In this document: positions 30,212-38,605 of the stretch, piece after piece
How positions within the stretch are numbered: position 1 is the first letter of the stretch
How the letters are laid out: each line of letters starts with the position of its first letter
Assembly: GCF_000019225.1 (NCBI RefSeq)
Contig: NC_010995.1
Location: 558,001-622,000, forward strand
Direction: 5' to 3'
Source: Cellvibrio japonicus Ueda107
GTDB taxonomy: Bacteria > Pseudomonadota > Gammaproteobacteria > Pseudomonadales > Cellvibrionaceae
DNA: 64,000 nucleotides
The notes under the pieces: generated by a model
The model's input: only the letters and a program-made list of their open reading frames with translations
What the model was told of the DNA's origin: nothing
The model's database searches: none
Program-made: the position numbers and the translations under genes

Positions 30212-30889
30212 TTAGTGCGCCAGCAGCAGCTGCAAACGCCCGCCTACATCGTGGGCGCGGTTGGCGATATCGCCGACCCAGTCAATGATGTTGTACAGAA
30301 ACATCACATCCACAGGGGGTAACTGGGCCTCCAGGGCAAAGAGGGAGGTACGGACGCCAATTTCCAAGTGGTCGGCCTTCTCTTCGAGTTTGTCCAATTC
30401 CTTGATCATGTTTTCAACGACAGTCAGCTCGCGCCCGCTAAAGCCGGTTTCGAGCAGCTCATCGAGTTCGTTGATCGCTGTCAACGCCTGTTCCGCCGCG
30501 GCTACGCTGGCGCGAACAAACTCATTCATCTGGTCTTGCATGCTTGCCGGGATAGTCATTTTGCGGCCCATGATAATGCCGGCAATGTCTTTGGCCCGGT
30601 TGGGGATGCGGTCCTGCATGGTCAGGAGTTCAAGTAGGTCGGTGCGGGGTACAGGGAGGAAAAGGCTTTTGGGGAGATGGAGGCGGAGTTGCTTTTTGAT
30701 GTCATCAGCTTCGTGTTCATATTTGACAACCTGCTGCTGGATTTCCCCGGCAAGTACCCAATTACCATCGGTCACCGCCTCGAAAAACCCTACCAACTGG
30801 CCGGCAGCTTTGATCGCAACAGCCATATGCTCCTGCATAGGCTTAATCGGCGAACGGCCGAAGAGGTTGGATAAGTTAGCAAACGGCAT
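30212..30889 (-). CDS. DUF47 / TIGR00153 phosphate-transport regulator (PhoU-like)
   Basis: 225 residues, all helical by composition, with the typical family opening FANLFGRSPIKPMQEHM-like sequence and an acidic helix DKLEEKADHLE near 160-175. Members resemble PhoU and sit upstream of pit genes, where they probably modulate phosphate uptake. It forms a two-gene operon with pit, and a promoter fits just upstream (30921-30949). Confidence 0.93.
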   Translation of the reverse strand: MPFANLSNLFGRSPIKPMQEHMAVAIKAAGQLVGFFEAVTDGNWVLAGEIQQQVVKYEHEADDIKKQLRLHLPKSLFLPVPRTDLLELLTMQDRIPNRAKDIAGIIMGRKMTIPASMQDQMNEFVRASVAAAEQALTAINELDELLETGFSGRELTVVENMIKELDKLEEKADHLEIGVRTSLFALEAQLPPVDVMFLYNIIDWVGDIANRAHDVGGRLQLLLAH

Positions 30890-30920
30890 GTGATATACCC
30901 CTTTGGTGAAAAGTGTGCGC

Positions 30921-30949
30921 AGTATAAAAACTTAGTTAGCAAAGGTCAC
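30921..30949 (-). promoter_or_regulatory. Promoter of the DUF47-pit operon
   Basis: On the minus strand, GTGACC (30949-30944) and TATACT (30926-30921) are spaced by 17 nt, about 30 nt before the DUF47 start. I see no clear Pho box. Confidence 0.6.
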
Positions 30950-31081
30950 TTGCTCTGTGAACTTTTTATGACAGCATGACGCGCGGTAGAGTGGGCTGTA
31001 TGGGATAGGCCATGCAGATTCCTGGTGCAGGAGCCGCTACAATCCCGCTATGACCCCATGAATAACGATGGAATACCCCTA

Positions 31082-32857
31082 ATGATGGTTCAGCCGATTT
31101 TGGATCGCTTCCTGGATTTACGTGGCATTGTGGATGACCTGGTCGCCGCCGGGCATATGAGCCGGGTGGATGCCAACGTGCTCCTGGGCGCCTCGCGCAC
31201 CCGCGAGCAAGCGATTATGCATCCCCTTAGCTACATTGCTACCCAGGCAATCGAGGATCAACAGCGCCCCGGTAAAACCCTGGATGCGGAAACCCTGACG
31301 GCCTGGCTGGCAGAGATGGCCCGTATGCCGCAGTTTCATATCGATCCCATGAAAATCGACGTGGCCAAGTGTACCGAGGTTGTCAGTTACGCCTTTGCCA
31401 AGCGCCACGGCATCCTCTGTGTGCAGGTAAACCAGGATCATGTGGTGATCGCCTGCCTCCAACCCTTTATGGGGGGCTGGGAGCCGCAGGTTGAGCATGT
31501 GGCGCGCCGCCAGATTAAAAAGGTGGTCGCCAATCCGGCGGATATCGAGCGCTATATGGTGGAATTTTACACCCTGGCGCGCTCTATCTCCGGTGCCAGC
31601 GGGGCAGCGGCGGCCTCGGCGATTACCAACTTTGAGCAATTGGTGGAGCTGGGCAAGGCCAGTGATCCGGATGCCAACGACCAGCATATCGTTAAGATTG
31701 TGGACTGGCTGCTGCAATACGCCTATGACCAGCGCGCCAGCGATATCCATATAGAGCCGCGCCGTGAATTCGGGCGTATCCGCTTTCGTATCGATGGCGT
31801 TTTGCATTACGTCTATGAACTGCCCGCCAATGTGGCGACCGCTGTCACCAGTCGCCTGAAGGTATTGGCGCGCCTGGATATCGCCGAGAAGCGCAAGCCC
31901 CAGGATGGCCGGATCAAAACCCGGCGCAATGATGGCAGCGAGGTGGAGCTGCGCATGTCCACCCTGCCCACCGCCTTTGGCGAAAAGCTGGTGATGCGGA
32001 TTTTTGACCCGGAAGTGCTGTTGCGCAGCTTTGCCGACCTGGGTTTGGTCGGCGATGACTACCAGCGCTGGCACGGTATGCTCACCCGACCCAACGGCAT
32101 ACTGCTGGTTACCGGGCCAACCGGTTCCGGTAAAACGACGACCCTCTATTCTTCCCTTCGCCAACTGGCGACCTCCGAGGTCAATGTCAGCACCATCGAA
32201 GACCCGATTGAAATGGTGGAAGAAAGCTTCAACCAGACCCAGGTACACCACAAAATCGGCCTGGACTTTGCCGCGGGTATCCGCAGCCTGATGCGCCAGG
32301 ACCCGGACATTATCATGGTGGGCGAGATCCGCGACCTGGAAACCGCACAGATGGCTGTGCAGGCTGCGCTCACCGGCCACCTGGTACTCTCGACCGTCCA
32401 CACCAATGATGCGCCTTCGACTATCGCGCGCCTGCTGGATCTGGGCGTACCCTCCTATTTAATCAATGCCACCTTATTGGGGGTGATGGCGCAGCGGTTG
32501 GTGCGTACCCTGTGTCCACACTGTAAAGAGGAGGGCACAATCCATGCGCAGGATTGGCAGGAGCTGGTCTCTCCCTGGAAGGTCAATGTCCCCGCCAAGG
32601 TCTATCACCCGGTGGGATGCCTTGAATGTCGCAACACGGGATACCTTGGGCGCCAGGGCATCTATGAAATCCTGGTGCTGTCCGACAACCTCAAGGAGCG
32701 TGTAACCCCCAGCTGTAATTTGCAGGATATGCGGCGCCAGGCGATGAAAGAGGGGATGCGTACCCTGCGCTTGTCGGGCGCACAAAAAATTGCCGCCGGG
32801 TTAACCACTATGGAAGAGGTTATGCGTGTAGCGCCACCGCCGGAAAAGGCGAATTAA
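31082..32857 (+). CDS. Stand-alone GspE/PilB-type secretion ATPase
   Basis: About 591 residues. An N-terminal region (about 1-170) is MshEN/GspE-N-like and the C-terminal half is the ATPase: Walker A GPTGSGKTT near 345, Asp box STIEDPIEM, Walker B DPDIIMVGEIRD, His box GHLVLSTVHTND, and a zinc-binding CPHC...CLEC pair. Such ATPases power type II secretion, type IV pili or related assembly. No gsp or pil partner genes are nearby, so which machine it drives cannot be told. I chose ATG 31082 (GGA 8 nt upstream); GTG 31025 and ATG 31058 are also in frame, but a TACAAT at 31038-31043 suggests transcription starts inside the longer form. Confidence 0.88.
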   Translation: MMVQPILDRFLDLRGIVDDLVAAGHMSRVDANVLLGASRTREQAIMHPLSYIATQAIEDQQRPGKTLDAETLTAWLAEMARMPQFHIDPMKIDVAKCTEVVSYAFAKRHGILCVQVNQDHVVIACLQPFMGGWEPQVEHVARRQIKKVVANPADIERYMVEFYTLARSISGASGAAAASAITNFEQLVELGKASDPDANDQHIVKIVDWLLQYAYDQRASDIHIEPRREFGRIRFRIDGVLHYVYELPANVATAVTSRLKVLARLDIAEKRKPQDGRIKTRRNDGSEVELRMSTLPTAFGEKLVMRIFDPEVLLRSFADLGLVGDDYQRWHGMLTRPNGILLVTGPTGSGKTTTLYSSLRQLATSEVNVSTIEDPIEMVEESFNQTQVHHKIGLDFAAGIRSLMRQDPDIIMVGEIRDLETAQMAVQAALTGHLVLSTVHTNDAPSTIARLLDLGVPSYLINATLLGVMAQRLVRTLCPHCKEEGTIHAQDWQELVSPWKVNVPAKVYHPVGCLECRNTGYLGRQGIYEILVLSDNLKERVTPSCNLQDMRRQAMKEGMRTLRLSGAQKIAAGLTTMEEVMRVAPPPEKAN

Positions 32858-32944
32858 TCATTGTCTGCATGTCCTCCGGCAGTGGCTGGGGGAGCGAACC
32901 GATTGTGCAGTGATGTATCCACTTGAACCTATCAGGGAGTTGTT

Positions 32945-33628
32945 ATGTACCGTTTGCATATCGCCAACAAAAACTATTCGTCATGGTCATTGCGTCCCTG
33001 GGTATTGATGCGCGCCCTGGATATTCCCTTTGACGAAATCCTGCACCCTTTTCCCGAGCAGGGAGCCTGGGACCAGTATCGCCAGTTTGCGCCCAACGGC
33101 AAGGTGCCCTGCCTGCAGGATGGCGACCTGACCATCTGGGATTCATTAGCGATTGTGGAGTACCTGGCAGAACAGCATGCCGGTGTTTGGCCTGGGGATA
33201 CAGCAGCGCGCGCCTGGGCGCGCAGTGCCGTGGCGGAAATGCACTCCGGGTTTCAGGCCCTGCGTTCCACCTGTGGTATGAACTGTGGCTTGCGCATTGA
33301 ATTGCCTGGTTTGTCGCTCGCCGTGCAAAAAGATCTGGCGCGTATCGATGAACTGTGGAGCCAGGGTGTGTCCCGTTTTGGCGGGCCATTTCTGGCGGGA
33401 AGCCAATTCACGGCGGTAGACGCCTTCTTCGCGCCTGTGGCATTCCGCGTGCAAACCTATGGGTTACCGCTATCAGCGATTGCACAGGCCTACAGCGAAA
33501 CCCTTGTGCAATTAGCGGCCATGCAACAGTGGTATCAGGCTGCCTTGTTAGAACCCTGGCGTGAATCGGCCCATGAACAGGAGGCGTTGGACGCTGGCAG
33601 GTTGCTGGCCGACTATCGCAGCGCCTAG
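32945..33628 (+). CDS. Glutathione S-transferase family protein
   Basis: 227 residues: an N-terminal thioredoxin-like domain (MYRLHIANKNYSSWSLRPWVLM, with Ser residues at the position that activates glutathione; NGKVPCLQDGDLTIWDSLAIVEYL) and a helical C-terminal domain (about 85-220). It resembles the YfcF/YghU-like cytoplasmic GSTs. Its substrate is unknown. The ATG follows AGGGAG. It is a single gene between the ATPase and tatA. Confidence 0.92.
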   Translation: MYRLHIANKNYSSWSLRPWVLMRALDIPFDEILHPFPEQGAWDQYRQFAPNGKVPCLQDGDLTIWDSLAIVEYLAEQHAGVWPGDTAARAWARSAVAEMHSGFQALRSTCGMNCGLRIELPGLSLAVQKDLARIDELWSQGVSRFGGPFLAGSQFTAVDAFFAPVAFRVQTYGLPLSAIAQAYSETLVQLAAMQQWYQAALLEPWRESAHEQEALDAGRLLADYRSA

Positions 33629-33696
33629 CCGTCATCATTCGGTCACCAACACCTGCCATGCTTGGGCTGGAATGAATCTGTAGCGAGGTCGTGATC

Positions 33697-33900
33697 ATGG
33701 CACTGAGTTTTTGGCAGGTATTGTTGGTGGTTGTCTTGTTTTTGCTGCTGTTTGGACGCGGCAAGATTCCGCAATTAATGGGCGACCTGGCGGAGGGGAT
33801 TCGCAGTTTCCGCAAGGGTGTGAGCGATGTGTCTGACACACCGAACACGGCAAATGCGGAGCAAAAAACCGAGCGGGTTGACGAGCAGAAACAGGCATAA
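33697..33900 (+). CDS. tatA: TatA/E-type twin-arginine translocase subunit
   Basis: 67 residues: one N-terminal membrane helix ([16 protein letters not shown]), the hinge [13 protein letters not shown], and an amphipathic helix with FRKG, ending in a charged tail. TatA oligomerises to form the protein-conducting element of the Tat pathway. The ATG at 33697 (MALSFW) is preferred over a GTG at 33691. Unusually it is on the plus strand, separated from tatBC (37440-36225, minus) by a PhoX-like gene and a PEP-CTERM gene. A terminator follows. Confidence 0.93.
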   Translation: MALSFWQVLLVVVLFLLLFGRGKIPQLMGDLAEGIRSFRKGVSDVSDTPNTANAEQKTERVDEQKQA

Positions 33901-33950
33901 ACCTGTTTTGATCCGGCGTTGAAAAGACACGCCTTAAAAAGTCTGTTCAC

Positions 33951-33983
33951 AAAAGAGGTCGCTATTTTTTAGCGGCCTCTTTT
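33951..33983 (+). terminator. Terminator after tatA
   Basis: Stem AAAAGAGGTCGCTA / TAGCGGCCTCTTTT with one G-U wobble and a T-rich loop. The right arm ends in TTTT followed by ATTG. It is close to the convergent PEP-CTERM gene and may serve both. Confidence 0.75.
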
Positions 33984-33990
33984 ATTGTCG

Positions 33991-34088
33991 AAAATTGCTC
34001 CCGGCCATTTTTTGTGGCTGCCATCCATGGCAGCCACCCCTGCGGGGCCGCCGCTTCCGGCGTCAAAAATTGCTCCCAGCCATTTTTT
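33991..34088. repeat. Direct repeat pair enclosing an inverted repeat
   Basis: Two near-identical 23-bp copies (AAAATTGCTCCCrGCC followed by a T run) at 33991-34013 and 34066-34088 differ by one base. Between them lies a perfect 10-bp inverted repeat GTGGCTGCCA / TGGCAGCCAC at 34014-34037. It is non-coding, right after the tatA terminator and before the PEP-CTERM stop. This build resembles a small dispersed palindromic element, but no second chromosomal copy is visible in the window. Confidence 0.65.
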
Positions 34089-34118
34089 AAATCGGCAACG
34101 TCCTTGTCACAGGTCGGA

Positions 34119-34676
34119 TTAACCTCTGGCGCGGTAGCGCAGTACACCGAGCCCCAGCAATCCACTGGCCAACAGCAGCAAACCGGCGGGTTCAGGCACC
34201 TGGCTGACAGCGAGGTTGTAGTGATAGCCATCGTAACCGCCGAAGTCGCGGCCGCCGACGATCAGGGTATAGAAACCGGTTTGTCCAATGGCAAAATCAC
34301 TCAGCGATTGGCCATAACTCCACAGGCTGGCGCCGGCGAGGTAGACCGCACTGCCAATATCGCCGCTGTTATCAAACAGGCCAAACAGCAAATCGCTGGC
34401 GCTCACCTCTCCGAAGTAAAGGCTGAACCCCAGCGACAATTCGTTACTGGTTAAATCCAGCGCGAGTGTTTCCCCCTCGGTAGCGTTAAAACCCCAGAGG
34501 TTTACCTGCTCGCCCCAACTGTTTAAACCGAAGGGCGCATCGCTCCAGCCGAAGTTGATATCCACCGCGCCGGTGTAATTGCCTGAGCCCTGGATTTCAC
34601 CGTAGTAATGGACGGGAAGGGCCTTGGCACCGGCGGCGAGCACCAGTAAAAAACATGCAGCTAATAACGGTTTCAT
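34119..34676 (-). CDS. PEP-CTERM sorting-domain protein
   Basis: 185 residues: a signal peptide (PLLAACFLLVLAAGAKA), a beta-rich middle (YYGEIQGSGNYTGAV; LDLTSNELSLGFSLYFGEV), and a C-terminal sorting tag of VPEPA, a hydrophobic helix and RYRARG. Such tags are cut by exosortase, normally encoded elsewhere with exopolysaccharide genes; none is in the window. It is 26 nt downstream of the PhoX-like gene on the same strand, so the two may be cotranscribed. The function of the middle region is unknown. Confidence 0.88.
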   Translation of the reverse strand: MKPLLAACFLLVLAAGAKALPVHYYGEIQGSGNYTGAVDINFGWSDAPFGLNSWGEQVNLWGFNATEGETLALDLTSNELSLGFSLYFGEVSASDLLFGLFDNSGDIGSAVYLAGASLWSYGQSLSDFAIGQTGFYTLIVGGRDFGGYDGYHYNLAVSQVPEPAGLLLLASGLLGLGVLRYRARG

Positions 34677-34702
34677 AGTGAATTTCCTTGTGAATAAAAA
34701 AA

Positions 34703-36100
34703 TTAAAGAATGCCTTCGTTCCAGGGGCCGGTGATGGCGAAGGTGACGCCGGGGCTCTGGATATTGACGAACAGCCAGCGGTCGTAGAAGCAGGCTCCGC
34801 AGGTTTCTGCCCCTATGTAATTGCCGGCGTTGATGCGACCGGCCGTGCCGGGGAAACGGCTGTGGATAATGGCCACATCGGCGGCGTTCAGGTTCATATT
34901 GTTGCGACCAAACTCAAACACGTCGCCGGCCTGGTTCAGGCCCATCAAACGCGAAATACCACCGCGGTCTTCGCACAGCAGCAGTCCGCCGCGCGGAGAC
35001 ACGGTCATATTGTCCGGTGCAACCGGGTGGCTGGTGTTGTTGCGGCTTTCAAAGGTCAGCGTCAGGGTTTCGCGGCGCGGGTCGTAGTGGAATACCTGGC
35101 CGCCACCGATGCCGCCGCCACTGGTGGAGACAAAATAAATCAGGCCGGTGTCGTACCAGGCACCTTCGAGGCGGGCAAAACGCGCGGCACCCTTGTTATA
35201 GCCCTGGGTGTAGTTGCGCGGATTGATCGATTCCGGCTGGTCGATGATGACCCACTCCACGTCCCAGGTGGTACCGTTGGGATAGCTGGCGAGCAGGTTG
35301 GCCTGCGGCAGGTTTGTTACCGCGAGCATTTCCAGCACACCGCCTTCGAGCAATTTGCCGTAGACATTGGGGCGATAGCGGTAGAAGCCCGAGGAGGTGC
35401 CGGCGTCTTCGGTGATATACACATAACCGGTCACCGGGTCTGTCGCCGTGGCTTCGTGCGCGCGGCGTCCCATGGCCTTGATCGGCGTGGGGCTGGCTTT
35501 GCCGAAACCGGGCACTTCAAAAATCCAGCCGTGGGTAATGCCGCTGTAGGTATCGGTTGTTTCTTCGCAGGTCAGCCAACTGCCCCAGGGCGTAATACCG
35601 CCGGCGCAATTGGTGGAAGTGCCACTGATGCTCATGTAGGAAGCCAGCCACTGGCCATTGAACGCATCGAACAATAAATTGCTGCAACCGCCGCCGCCGC
35701 GGGTGTCGTAAATAGCGGGCGATTTGACCGCCGTACCCGCACCGCGCACTTCGTGGTTGCGCACCAGGGCGATGGTATTTCCCTGGGCGGCGACGACACC
35801 CATGCCGTCGTGTACGCCGGGCGTGGCAACACCGTCTTTCATAATCATGCCGGTCCAACCGTAGGACCAGTATTTAAAACCGGCGGGCAATTGCAGCAGC
35901 GGCAGGCCGGTGCTTTCATCGGCCACCGGCATCACCGGGCCGTAATCACTGGTAAAGGCGGCATTGGCACTGTTGGCCATGGCGGCGAGAGAAATGGCGG
36001 CGGCACCGGCAGCGCCGCCTTTCATAAATTCGCGGCGGTTGACAACAGGTTCGACAGGAAAAAGAGTGTCGGGGACGGGTACTTCCGGACTATTATTCAT
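34703..36100 (-). CDS. Tat-exported PhoX/DUF839-family protein (alkaline-phosphatase-like)
   Basis: 465 residues. The N-terminus carries a twin-arginine signal (NRREFMKGGAAGAAAISLAAMA). The body matches DUF839/PhoX: TPWGSWLTCEET, GRRAHEATATDPVTGYVYITED and NMTVSPRGGLLLCEDRGG, the Ca/Fe-site strands of this beta-propeller family. PhoX is a periplasmic phosphatase; some DUF839 members have other activities, so the substrate is not certain. The ATG at 36100 follows GGAG at 8 nt; in-frame codons upstream to 36196 lie in the leader. It lies between tatC and the PEP-CTERM gene. Confidence 0.9.
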   Translation of the reverse strand: MNNSPEVPVPDTLFPVEPVVNRREFMKGGAAGAAAISLAAMANSANAAFTSDYGPVMPVADESTGLPLLQLPAGFKYWSYGWTGMIMKDGVATPGVHDGMGVVAAQGNTIALVRNHEVRGAGTAVKSPAIYDTRGGGGCSNLLFDAFNGQWLASYMSISGTSTNCAGGITPWGSWLTCEETTDTYSGITHGWIFEVPGFGKASPTPIKAMGRRAHEATATDPVTGYVYITEDAGTSSGFYRYRPNVYGKLLEGGVLEMLAVTNLPQANLLASYPNGTTWDVEWVIIDQPESINPRNYTQGYNKGAARFARLEGAWYDTGLIYFVSTSGGGIGGGQVFHYDPRRETLTLTFESRNNTSHPVAPDNMTVSPRGGLLLCEDRGGISRLMGLNQAGDVFEFGRNNMNLNAADVAIIHSRFPGTAGRINAGNYIGAETCGACFYDRWLFVNIQSPGVTFAITGPWNEGIL

Positions 36101-36186
36101 AGCGTAATCTCCACGGTTGAGGGATTGTTCATTTGGCGATGAGCACAATGTCTCGACCGGGGAGGTTACGACCCGAATATGAAAGT

Positions 36187-36217
36187 AAGGCGTCAATCAA
36201 GTGACAATTGACGCCTT
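36187..36217 (-). terminator. Hairpin after tatC
   Basis: A 10-bp perfect stem AAGGCGTCAA / TTGACGCCTT with an 11-nt loop just beyond the tatC stop. Its T-tract is better on the plus strand (TGTTTTTTT); on the minus strand it is weak, so it may only partly separate tatC from the PhoX-like gene. Confidence 0.55.
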
Positions 36218-36224
36218 TGTTTTT

Positions 36225-37040
36225 TTAACTGGTTTGTGTTGCCGGTTTATTGGCGGATGGTTTTTTGTCAGCAGGTTTTGTGCGTGTTTTTTCCTGCCAG
36301 CGAATCAGCCAGATGCTCACTTCGTAGAGCAATAAAATCGGTGTGCCCAGGGCGATTTGTGAAATCAAGTCCGGCGGGGTGATCAGGGCGGCCAGCGCGT
36401 AAATGCCCACAATGGCATAGCGCCGGCCTTTTACCAGGCTGTCGGCCGTCAGGGCGCCGGTATGGGCGAGCAACAGCAGTATCACCGGCAATTCAAAACT
36501 TAATCCGAATGCCAGGATTAATTGAATCACCAGTCCCAGGTATTCACTTACCCGCGCTTCCAGCTGCACTGGCATGTTGCCATCGAGGCCGGTGGTTTCA
36601 AAGCTGATAAAAAAGCTCCATGCCAGCGGGAACACAAGGTAATAGGCAAGTGCCGCACCGGCGACGAATAACACCGGCGTCATGGCAAAGAGCAGGCTCA
36701 GGCCGCGCTTTTCGTGCCGGTAAAGTCCGGGGGCGATAAACTTCCATAGCTGGATCAGTATCAGCGGCAGGGTAATAAACAGCGCGGCAAAAAAAGCTAA
36801 TTTTAAATAGGTGATAAAGGCTTCGTGCAGGCCGGTGTAGATCATGCGCCGCCCTGGTTCCTCACCCAGAATATCCACCAGGGGCTGCATCAAAAACTGG
36901 TAAATCTGTTCCGCGACCAGATAGCAGGCGATAAATGCCAGGACAAAGGCCATCAGGCAAAGCAGCAGGCGTTTGCGCAATTCAACCAGGTGTGAAAGCA
37001 GGGGGGCGCGGCTTAAATCCACGGAGCTGTGATCGTTCAT
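36225..37040 (-). CDS. tatC: Sec-independent translocase subunit TatC
   Basis: Inner-membrane receptor for twin-arginine signals. About 271 residues with six membrane helices. Family signatures: LLSHLVELRKRLL at the start, FAALFITLPLILIQLWKFIAPGLYRHEKR, and the last helices ALAALITPPDLISQIALGTPILLLYE. The C-terminal tail is Lys/Pro-rich. The ATG at 37040 lies 4 nt after the tatB stop; earlier in-frame codons overlap tatB and are rejected. Its proper operon partner tatA is not directly upstream. Confidence 0.97.
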   Translation of the reverse strand: MNDHSSVDLSRAPLLSHLVELRKRLLLCLMAFVLAFIACYLVAEQIYQFLMQPLVDILGEEPGRRMIYTGLHEAFITYLKLAFFAALFITLPLILIQLWKFIAPGLYRHEKRGLSLLFAMTPVLFVAGAALAYYLVFPLAWSFFISFETTGLDGNMPVQLEARVSEYLGLVIQLILAFGLSFELPVILLLLAHTGALTADSLVKGRRYAIVGIYALAALITPPDLISQIALGTPILLLYEVSIWLIRWQEKTRTKPADKKPSANKPATQTS

Positions 37041-37044
37041 GGCG

Positions 37045-37440
37045 TCAGGTGTTGGCAGGGGAATTAGCGGTGGGTGATGCCGTCGTTGGCGACGGCGCGC
37101 TGTGCTGGCGCTGCACGTCTTCCATGGCTTGCTGGTACATTGCCTGCACTTGCTGGTTGTGGGTGGCATCGCGGCTGGGTTCGGCTTGCTCCATCACCTG
37201 GCGCACATGCTCGGGCAGCAAATCGTAATAGGAGGGCTGCTGGCGCTGGTCTGGCTGGGAGGCGAGATTGATCTCGTTCTCCAGGGTGCGAATGCCCATC
37301 AGGGAGTCGCGGTAGATGCGCTGCAACTTGCCCCAGAGTTGTCCGAGGATGCGCGCCAGGCGCGGCAAATCCTGCGGGCCTATGACCACCAGCGCCAATA
37401 CGGCGAGAAACAATAATTCCGACCAACTCAGATCAAACAT
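37045..37440 (-). CDS. tatB: Sec-independent translocase subunit TatB
   Basis: 131 residues: starts MFDLSWSELLFLAVLALVVIGPQDLP, the TatB signature with membrane helix and GPQDLP hinge, then an amphipathic helix (RLARILGQLWGKL) and a Pro/Ser/Thr-rich tail. It pairs with TatC as the signal-recognition complex. It lies directly before tatC. No tatA is found just upstream, the more common position. Confidence 0.95.
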   Translation of the reverse strand: MFDLSWSELLFLAVLALVVIGPQDLPRLARILGQLWGKLQRIYRDSLMGIRTLENEINLASQPDQRQQPSYYDLLPEHVRQVMEQAEPSRDATHNQQVQAMYQQAMEDVQRQHSAPSPTTASPTANSPANT

Positions 37441-37509
37441 GGCTCGCTCCAGACTCGGTTTTTCAGTCCGAGCATGCCATGGGCGGATTAAGGAATCGTG
37501 ACAGCGGTG

Positions 37510-38292
37510 CTAGAACACCAGCTTGCAGCCCACCAGCATCAGCATGATTGCCAGTGCCGGGCGCAGGTAGTGGTCAGCAACGCGGTTGGCGAGATGGCTG
37601 CCCATGTAAATGCCGGGCAGTGATCCCATGAGCAGGTTGGCGAGCAGGCTCCAGTCGACATTGCCCAGTCCGGCGTGGCCCATGCCCGCGACCAGGGTCA
37701 GGGGGACGGCGTGGGCGATTTCTGTTCCCACCAAACGCACGGTTGGCAGTAACGGGTAGAGCATAAACAGGGCAACGGTTCCCAAGGCTCCGGCACCAAT
37801 AGAGGTAATGGTCACCACCACACCCAGGATTACACCGGTAAGCACCGTTGCGATGAACTGTTGGCGGCGGGTCATACGGGTAATCCAGGATTCATTCTTG
37901 CGGCTGTAATCAAATATTTTGCGTTTGAACAGGATCGCGATGGCGGTCAGGATGAGTGCATAGCCCAGGGTGAGCTTGATGATTTTGTTCAAGGTATCGG
38001 TATCGATGCTGATACTGTGCAGAACCAGAAGTGTCAGGGCCGCCGCCGGCAAACTGCCAAGCGCCAGCTCTCCAGTGATACGCCAATCAATATTCTTCTT
38101 TTTATGGTGGACATGGATACCACCGGCTTTGGTAATGGCGGCATAGAGCAAATCCGTTCCCACCGCATTGGCCGGGCTTACCCCGAAGTACAGCAGTATC
38201 GGGGTCATCAACGAACCGCCCCCCACACCGGTCATACCGACAATAAAGCCAACCACCAGGCCGGCAACGATGTATCCGATGTGAAAATCCAT
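37510..38292 (-). CDS. TauE/SafE-family (sulfite exporter type) membrane protein
   Basis: About 260 residues with eight membrane helices and the family repeats GFIVGMTGVGGGSLMTPILL (N-terminal half) and ITSIGAGALGTVALFML (C-terminal half). The family moves small anions, often sulfite, sulfonates or organic acids; substrate here unknown. The ATG at 38292 (MDFHIGYIVAG) is chosen because it begins just before the first helix; a longer frame to 38376 lacks support. It is divergent from the first GH53 gene. Confidence 0.88.
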   Translation of the reverse strand: MDFHIGYIVAGLVVGFIVGMTGVGGGSLMTPILLYFGVSPANAVGTDLLYAAITKAGGIHVHHKKKNIDWRITGELALGSLPAAALTLLVLHSISIDTDTLNKIIKLTLGYALILTAIAILFKRKIFDYSRKNESWITRMTRRQQFIATVLTGVILGVVVTITSIGAGALGTVALFMLYPLLPTVRLVGTEIAHAVPLTLVAGMGHAGLGNVDWSLLANLLMGSLPGIYMGSHLANRVADHYLRPALAIMLMLVGCKLVF

Positions 38293-38472
38293 AAAGCAAG
38301 ACTCTGGGCTGAAAACAGGCAAGTGTTGATTTTTCAACAGGGCGCGCAGGCTAACAGTCGGGGGCAGTATCCTCAAATTCCATTTAGTTATTTTCTTATT
38401 GCTAAAAAGAATATTTGGTGACGGCTATAGCAATCATCCCCCTTGCAAAAACAAATGGAGTTGTCTTTTTTC

Positions 38473-38493
38473 AATATTTATATTATAAATATT
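38473..38493 (+). promoter_or_regulatory. Perfect AT-rich palindrome upstream of the first GH53 gene
   Basis: AATATTTATA-T-TATAAATATT is a perfect 10-1-10 inverted repeat. Fourteen of 16 bases (from TATTTATA onward) match a stretch at 56472-56487 upstream of the TonB receptor. It may be an operator of a shared galactan regulator; AT-richness alone could also produce such symmetry. Confidence 0.45.
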
Positions 38494-38605
38494 ATCGTTT
38501 GTTTGCCTTTGGTGTTTAACAGGTCAATACAAGCGTTATGCCTTGCTAGTTCCGGGCCCGTCTATAAGGCCCAATTTCCTGATAACAATAAAACAGGTAT
38601 ACATC

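Noticed and set aside
31118..32401. 427-codon open frame antisense to the secretion ATPase
   Set aside because: Shadow of a confidently identified gene; no ribosome site or recognisable domain.
33962..34231. 89-codon minus-strand frame over the repeat element
   Set aside because: It overlaps the end of the PEP-CTERM gene and its second half is simply the translated repeat; no ribosome site.
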